Shown here one piece after another: positions 58,411 to 64,000 of a stretch of 64,000 nucleotides of DNA (positions within the stretch are counted from its first letter, which is position 1; every line of letters starts with the position of its first letter). The DNA comes from Eptesicus fuscus (Eukaryota > Chordata > Mammalia > Chiroptera > Vespertilionidae). A program made the position numbers and the translations under genes. The DNA is taken from NCBI RefSeq assembly GCF_027574615.1, contig NC_072482.1, positions 71,554,325-71,618,324 of the forward strand. Reading direction: 5' to 3'. The notes beneath the pieces are model-generated. The model worked only from the letters and a program-made list of their open reading frames with translations. It was not told the DNA's origin and did no database searches.

Positions 58411-58706
58411 TAAACAACATAAACTGATGAAAAAAAAACAGATCCTGAGACAGAGAAGCATCTATCAAACCGTCAAACCTCAGAGGGAAGGCAGGAGAGG
58501 GTCGGAGGAAGGGGGAGAAATCAACCAAAGGACTTGTGTGCATGGATATTAGGCCTAACCAATGGACACAGACACTAGGAGGTGAGGGCACAAGCGGAAG
58601 AGTGGGAGGGCAATGGGGGAATAAGAACACATGTGTAATACCTTAATCAAAAAAGAAAAATAATAAAAATATTTTAAATTTTTTTTTTAAAAAAAACAGA
58701 CTTGGG

Positions 58707-60019
58707 AAGGAAAGTAAGATTGAGACTTTTGTTTTTACTCCATTGACTTAAAATTTTTATTTTACTTTTTAATGTTGATAAAATACACACAAAAAATTTT
58801 ACATCTTAATCATTTTTAAGTATACAGTTGAGTAGTGTTAAGCACATTCACATTGCTGTGCAACCAATCACCAGAACACTTTTCATCTTGGAAAACTGAA
58901 ACTCTGTATGCTTTAAATAATAACTATTCCATCAGCACTTGTATGGCTAGAATATTCAACAATTAGGATATATTTTTATCATAAAAAATACCAAAGGGAA
59001 ATTTGCATTCACAGGGTGGAAGAAGATGGCATTTAATTCATATTTGCATGGAAAATTTAATACTGAAATAAATACCTTGAAAAGATTGGTTAAAAATCTT
59101 GACAGACAAAAAATTAAATTTAAAAAAAAGTTGGTTTCATAAATATATTTACTAAAGTGAAGTTATCTGGATGACTAAAAATATTTGAACTACAGATTTA
59201 TAGGCCACATAAATACTAAGCAGTTGTTCCATTCTTCAAAATGCAATGCCAAATTCATCTCCCTGTTACTCACCAGCAATTTCCATTGACTGTAATTACT
59301 CACAGACAAATACTTGAATAAAAGCCTATTACTAGTAGTAACTTGAGCTCAAGAGCCAAATGCAGCAGGACCTTGGTCAAAATCTCCTGGAGGCCATGTA
59401 CACATTGCCTCTGAAAGGATCTGCACATCAGAGGACACAGTGGACTTATCCTTCCAAGAAACTTGGCTTAGGAGCCAAAGGACCAGCAATGGGACTGGAT
59501 TCAAATACCTATCAATGGGTTTTCCCTTAACATCCAATTTGCCTGGAATTTCCCCAAACACTAAACATTCATTTTTTTTTATTGCATCATATCTGTCAAA
59601 CTATTCACAGTGACATCACTTTGTTAATGTGGGGGAGGCAGTAGAATGTCTAAATATATCCCTAGAATTCAGCCATTTTCTTACCTATTGACATGTCATT
59701 TTGATAGTTAAATCCATGGATAGGTCCGTGTTATTTATGAAAATTCATTTTTCACTGCCCCCTAAACTGTCACTTGAAAATAGCAGTTGGATAATAAAAC
59801 TGTATTTCCTCTGTAAGTGAGAGAAGGGGGAATGAGGAGGGCGGACAATTACAATTCATTAACAGCTGCCTAAGCTTCTACACCTGAGATCATCATACAC
59901 AATATTCCAATCTAATTAACAGTGTCTCTTTGCCAAATTTAAAAGATAAAATTTTTCTTAAACTTTGAACACCTCACACTCAGTGAATCCCAGAAACTCT
60001 TTATTTAATTTGCAAGCAA
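58707..60019. other. Unrecognised DNA, no gene seen
   Basis: AT-rich. The stretch 59840-59950 (ACAATTACAATTCATTAAC, TCTAATTAACAGTG) has several TAAT cores and could be a regulatory element, but this is only compositional. Confidence 0.4.
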
Positions 60020-60245
60020 CAAAAATAAAATGACCGTAACACCTCATATTTGTAGGGCTTTAGGGTTTTCACATTGCTTTCATGAACATTATTTCTTTTT
60101 GATCTTCAGAACATCTCAGGGTGGTGGATATTGTTATTTCCATTTTACAGATGAAGCAATGAAGATGCAAGCTATTTGAGTAAATTATCCCCAAATTACA
60201 TAGCAGCATGTGTGAAGACAGGACTTAAGCCCAGGTCTTCTAGGA
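60020..60245 (-). mobile_element. MIR SINE
   Basis: Reverse-complement MIR in good order: ATATTTGTAGGGCTTTAGGG, GTTTTCACATTGCTTTCATG, TTCCATTTTACAGATGAAGC, AATTACATAGCAGCATGTG and TTAAGCCCAGGTCTTC. Confidence 0.8.
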
Positions 60246-60814
60246 ACAATTCTTTTATCATAATAATAGCCTTTATTCTAGGCCCAAGCATTAAAAGTTC
60301 AATTTTTTTTTTTCAAAATCTAAAACTGTTTTTAATCAGTGTGAAAAAATATACAGACTTTATCCCCCTTGGGCTAAACCACCCCATTCATATGCAAACA
60401 TTAAATTTATAAAATCATTGGTGTATATTAAAGAAATCTATTCTCCAATTAATACTTCCCTTTTTTGCTTTCACTAATGTAGGTTGTCCACACAGCTGAT
60501 TTATGCAGATGTTGTGATTTTATAATCTCTTACATTTGAAGTCAGTTTAAAATGTCAAAGAGTTTTGATATTTTAGTTTTACACTTCATGTATTTCTCCC
60601 CGTGTGTTATGGTTTCTGCCAAGCACCAAATTTAGCAGCTTCTCAGAGCTTTTTCTAGCCTACCCCAAACAAGAAGCACTAGAAATTGCTGAAGACAAGT
60701 TGGCCTTGTGAGATTTCCAAACTAGTTTCTAAACCAAAGAAATGGAGTGAGATAAATTTAGAACACTTGGGAGCTTTGAAAGTCTATTTGGATAAATTTC
60801 AGTTACTGCCAATG
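60246..60814. other. Unrecognised DNA, no gene seen
   Basis: No recognised repeat or coding frame. Confidence 0.4.
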
Positions 60815-60886
60815 TGAAACAGAAAGGGTGATCATGTCCTAGAAACAGAAAGGGTGATCATGTCCTAGAAACAGAAAGGGTGATCA
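60815..60886 (+). repeat. 26-bp unit repeated nearly three times
   Basis: The unit AGAAACAGAAAGGGTG plus ATCATGTCCT occurs at 60815-60840 (first base differs), 60841-60866 and 60867-60886 (partial). Copies are otherwise identical, so the expansion looks recent. Confidence 0.95.
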
Positions 60887-61432
60887 AAGTCTCACCTCCG
60901 GATAATACTAATCCCTCATAAAATGCACAAGGGTAAACTTCACTTTGTTGAAAAATGATAACACATTTTTTATTCAGAAATCAAAACACATTTAGATGGG
61001 TTAGGAAGAGGAATTTTTGCTTCATTTTGTTGTCATTGTTATAGTTTTTGTTATTTGGGTTTAAAAAAATAATTTATATTATCCTGGGGTTTTACCTATA
61101 CCCACAGGCACGTCAATTTTTAAAAATTATTTTTATGATAGTAAGTAACTGTTTTGTGTACTGCACTGAATCATTTATGGTAGTGAATTCATTATACGGT
61201 GATCAATAAAGTACTGCATCAGGGGCCCATCAATCAAAGGTAGGAAATCTTTTCATTTAACTAAGCTGTTTATAGAATACCAGAAATGCCATGGGTTTTT
61301 CTGGAAAGCAAAATGTCAATATGCTGAGAGATCATGCCTTTTGACCCAATAATGAATTCTAGAAATCTCTTGTAATACATTAGCCCTAAATATAGGACAT
61401 AACATAGACTCCAATGATGTTCATTACTGGCA
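60887..61432. other. Unrecognised DNA, no gene seen
   Basis: No recognised repeat or coding frame. Confidence 0.4.
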
Positions 61433-61534
61433 TCTATACTAATAAAAGGGTAATATGCTAATTAGACCAGAAGACCTTCCGAGAGACCTTCCAGACATCC
61501 TTCCAGACAAAGCCATGGTGGTGGGGCCAAGGCA

Positions 61535-61850
61535 GAGGCAGTTAGGGGCAAGCAGGCTGGCAGGGGGCTGGCAGTTGGGTGTAATCAGGCCGGTGGGGGA
61601 GGGCAGTTGGGGGCAAGCAGGCCATAGGCCAGCAAGCAGAGGCAGTTGGGGGTGACCAGGCCAATAGGGGGAGCAGTTGGGGCAAGCAGGCTGGCGGGGG
61701 GGCAGTGGGGGCGAGCAGGCTGGCAGGTGGGCAGTGGGGGCGAGCAGGCTGGCAGGGGTGCAGTTGGGGGTGAGCAGGCCAGCAGGGGGGGCAGTTGGGG
61801 GTGATAAGGCCGGCAGGCAGAGGCAGTTAGGGGCAATCAGGCAGGCAGGC
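61535..61850 (+). repeat. Minisatellite array inside a Helitron
   Basis: About nine units of 27 to 35 bp built on GGCNGGCAGGGGG plus CAGTTGGGGGNGANCA, with irregular lengths. It is related to the arrays in the other Helitrons. Confidence 0.85.
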
Positions 61851-61885
61851 GAGCGGTTAGGAGCCAGCAGTCCCAGATTGCAAGA

Positions 61886-61954
61886 GGGATGTCTGACTGC
61901 CGGTTTAGGCCCGAACCCTCAGGGATTGGGCCTAAACTGGCAGTCAGACATCCC
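61886..61954. repeat. Long subterminal hairpin of a Helitron, 27-bp arms
   Basis: Arms 61886-61912 and 61928-61954 pair over 27 bp with one mismatch and a 15-nt loop. The left arm begins GGGATGTCTGACTGCC and ends GGTTTAGGCCC. The same hairpin, more degenerate, lies at about 8854-8914. Confidence 0.9.
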
Positions 61955-62164
61955 ACAAGGGGTCCCAGATTGGAGAGGGTGCAGGCTGGGCTGAGGGACA
62001 CCCCTCCCCCCCCATGCACGAATTTCACGCACGGGGCCACTAGTTATATATAATAGTGACAAGTTACAAAAGCCAATCATCCAATAACAGACAAATACTT
62101 AGGTAAATTATGGCATATTCAAAACAGTAAAATATTTTCATGTAGCTATTAAATATTATGAAGG

Positions 62165-62335
62165 ACATACTTTGGAGTCAGAAAGACTGGAGTTTGAATC
62201 CTAATTGTAACTTTAGTGATATAAAACTAATCTCAGCTTTTTAACTTGTAATGATATGCATATTCATTTAGAAGTAAGCTACATAACTAGTACAAAGTCT
62301 GACACATTGCAAACACTCAGCAAAGTGTATTTACT
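62165..62335 (+). mobile_element. MIR SINE
   Basis: CTTTGGAGTCAGAAAGACTGG, AGTTTGAATCCTAATTGTAAC, CTAATCTCAGCTTTTTAAC and CTGACACATTGCAAACACTC follow plus-strand MIR. Confidence 0.7.
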
Positions 62336-62487
62336 ATAGAATATAAAGGGGTAAAGAAAAGAATGCAAAACCATTTATATATTATAATCTACTTATGTAA
62401 AAAAATGCATATGAATATAGGAAAAAAACTGAAAGGATATATTAAAATAGCAAAAGGAAATAGAGATTCTTTTTCCAGAAAGAACAC

Positions 62488-62622
62488 TTATGTGTGTATG
62501 TGTGTTTGTGTGCATGTGTATGTATATATATGTATGTATATGTGTATGTATATATATATGTATATATGTATATATGTGTATATATATATATGTGTGTATA
62601 TATATATGTATATATGTATTCT
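62488..62622. repeat. TATG/TGTA-type microsatellite
   Basis: Interrupted runs of TATG, TGTG and TATA over about 130 bp. It accounts for the tyrosine- and valine-rich open frames there. Confidence 0.95.
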
Positions 62623-63014
62623 TTTCAATGTTTTTTCAAATTTTCCTTAAATAATATTAAGCTCTTCTATAATAAGAATAAAAAGATTCTATAAGCATTT
62701 AAATAAATATTTCTGTTCAACAATTTAGACTTTAAAATTAGCACACAAAATTTTTTTAAAATTTTCTACTTCAGATAATTTCCCTTCCCACTCTAACCAC
62801 ATTTTCCTTACCGAGTATTTTCTGAACATGCTAATTTATTCTTCTGTACCTTTCCCTTCATCCTCCTCTGGAAACCCCCTTCTCATCCTTTAAAGCCAGC
62901 TGAACGTCATCTCCTCTGTGAAGCAATTTTAAACTTCCCTAATTAGTATCAGTCCCTTCTGCCGCTGTGCTCCAGAGTATTCTGCTTGGTTTACAGCTAA
63001 TACAAGGCAGCATC
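62623..63014. other. Unrecognised DNA, no gene seen
   Basis: The part at 62860-63000 (CTTTAAAGCCAGCTGAACG, TCATCTCCTCTGTGAAGC) resembles an L2 3' region in plus orientation, weakly. Confidence 0.35.
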
Positions 63015-63215
63015 GTCATCATTACCATCACACATATTAAGCATTTATTAAGGTTCTACTCTCTAATATATATCCATTTTATTAAATCCTCAGAGAAGAC
63101 CAATGAATCAGATACTGTCATTGTCTCCCATTTAAAAAAAAAATGAGTGACACTCAGAGTTTGAATACCCTAACTTCAAATCCCATGCTTGTAACCACAA
63201 TGCTAAGGGTTTGTA
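63015..63215 (-). mobile_element. MIR SINE
   Basis: TTAAGCATTTATTAAGGTTC, ATTTTATTAAATCCTCAGAG, GATACTGTCATTGTCTCCC, then TTTAAAAAAAAAATGAGTGA and ACTTCAAATCCCATGCTTG read as reverse-complement MIR. Confidence 0.7.
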
Positions 63216-63419
63216 ATTCTTCTTACCCCTTTAAGCTTGATATTTTGGCACCTAGAAGAGATAAGCGGCACCTCCCAAACCAAACATAGTGTATCTCAAG
63301 TAATTATTGCTGATTTCCTTCTATTGAACTTGACCCATTGCATCATCTATATCCCTTAAAATATTTATCCCTATTTATTATTTTTAAATATTTATTTTTG
63401 ATCATCATTGCCTGAGGTA

Positions 63420-64000
63420 GATAGATAAAATAAAGAGAAACAGTAGCCAAGGTGCTGGCCCTTGAAGAGATGACAGTCTTTTTGTGAGACAGACATTAAT
63501 CACAGTCACACAAACTCAGGATTTACACATGTAATGAAATGCTTTAAAGGATAGGGACATGATGCTATGCAAGTATAGTACTGAGAAATTTTCCCTTGAG
63601 GAAGAGAAGATGAAATGGAGATGGGGAGAAGAGAGTGAGACAATCAGGAGTTGAGTTTTACACATGTAAATATGATATTGTCTGTCAATGAAAAGGCAAA
63701 TGGATATGTGTCTGGAGCTCAGTCGAAATGATCTGGCCTAGAGATATACTTTGGGGAAATGATCGACATTTAAAAAGTATTTAGTGCATTAGACTGGATG
63801 GGATCTCCACAGAAGTAAGTGTAGGTAAGGAAGAGGGAATAATCAAGATCTGAAGCCTTGAAGCAGTTCAACATTGAAGTATCAGGGAGATGTAATAGAA
63901 CCAACAAAAGTGACTAAGGAGAGACCCATGAAGTTGAGTGAAAGCAGGATAGTAATTCTCCTGGTAACTGAGTGAATGAAGCAAGTTTTTCAAGAAGAAT
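63420..64000 (+). other. Ancient unnamed mammalian repeat, cut by window edge
   Basis: The text (TGGCCCTTGAAGAGATGAC, CAATCAGGAGTTGAGTTTTAC, TGTCTGGAGCTCAGTCG, AGACTGGATGGGATCTCC, GAACCAACAAAAGTGAC) matches the order of an old interspersed repeat I have seen in many mammalian sequences but cannot name reliably. Related scraps may lie at 20160-20280 and 35860-35930. No gene. Confidence 0.4.

Larger units (their letters stand above)
54482..58706 (+). mobile_element. 5'-truncated L1 with target duplication, interrupted by a Helitron
   Basis: It is flanked by AAAACAGGCTTGGG (54482-54495) and AAAACAGACTTGGG (58693-58706), a 14-bp duplication with one mismatch. The L1 (54496-58692) runs from the second half of the ORF2 endonuclease through the reverse transcriptase and C-terminus. 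It ends with a 3' untranslated region (58411-58640) and an A-rich tail. The Helitron at 56352-56825 splits it just after the reverse transcriptase catalytic core. Without the Helitron, the L1 is about 3.7 kb. The left junction sits in an A-rich stretch typical of L1 target sites. Confidence 0.93.
61433..62043 (+). mobile_element. Full-length HeliBat-type Helitron, 611 bp
   Basis: It starts TCTATACTAATAAAAGGG at 61433 after A, with TAATATGCTAATTAGACC, as in the Helitron at 15635. It ends with the ATGCACGAATTTCACGCAC hairpin and GGGGCCACTAGT, with CTAG at 62040-62043 followed by T. The body has a minisatellite (61535-61850) and a long subterminal hairpin at 61886-61954. The boxes AGATTGGAGAGGGTGCAGG follow. 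The start and end are both well preserved. No coding capacity. Confidence 0.92.

Noticed and set aside
62363..62694. Y/V/C/I-rich open frames resembling membrane peptides
   Set aside because: Direct translation of the TATG-type microsatellite.

Overview
The window looks like a gene-poor stretch (intergenic or deep intronic) of a bat nuclear genome, most likely a vesper bat (Vespertilionidae). The main reason is a dense set of short rolling-circle transposons (Helitrons of the HeliBat type). Their 5' ends read TCCTATATAATAAAAG followed by a TAATATGCAAAT block. Their 3' ends carry a GTGCACGAATTTCGTGCAC hairpin followed by CTAG or CTAA, and most intact ends sit between A and T. Massive Helitron amplification among mammals is an established hallmark of vesper bats. 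L1, L2, MIR, Tigger and hAT remnants agree with a placental mammal. I found no host protein-coding gene, tRNA or rRNA gene; all longer open frames lie in repeats, in low-complexity DNA, or match nothing I recognise.

Layout. 1-569: a minus-strand Helitron rich in nested palindromes, then a 150-bp element with a Helitron 3' end at both ends, then a hairpin. 570-10700: mostly unrecognised AT-rich DNA with an old L1 5' region, MIR, a CT/AC microsatellite, an L2 fragment and one 5'-truncated Helitron. 10726-16607: the richest part, with a 1-kb Helitron, old L1 pieces, an L1 tail with an internal inversion, and a head-to-tail run of three Helitrons, the last with an L1 inserted into it. 16608-34669: long unrecognised stretches with scattered MIR, one LTR-like segment, an old L1 tail, a Tigger/MER2-like element and microsatellites. 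34670-37855: two Helitrons and a pair of hAT-like elements sharing three copies of one 8-bp target duplication. 37856-46093: unrecognised DNA and MIRs. 46094-58706: three younger L1 copies (minus, minus, plus). The first and third are each interrupted by a Helitron; the second is nested in an older L1. 58707-64000: MIRs, a 26-bp triplication, one more Helitron, a TATG microsatellite and the edge of another old repeat.

The nested insertions give a relative history: MIR, L2 and old L1 first; then the hAT and younger L1 copies; Helitrons J and L after their host L1s; and the L1 tail in Helitron G after that Helitron. The most interesting signals are structural: Helitron copies whose 3' terminus is inverted relative to the adjoining body, Helitron-internal 32-bp minisatellites, a palindrome array at the left edge, and repeated dispersal of an ATGCAAAT octamer by Helitron 5' ends. 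All family names rest on reading the sequence by eye against remembered consensus features; no database search was run.
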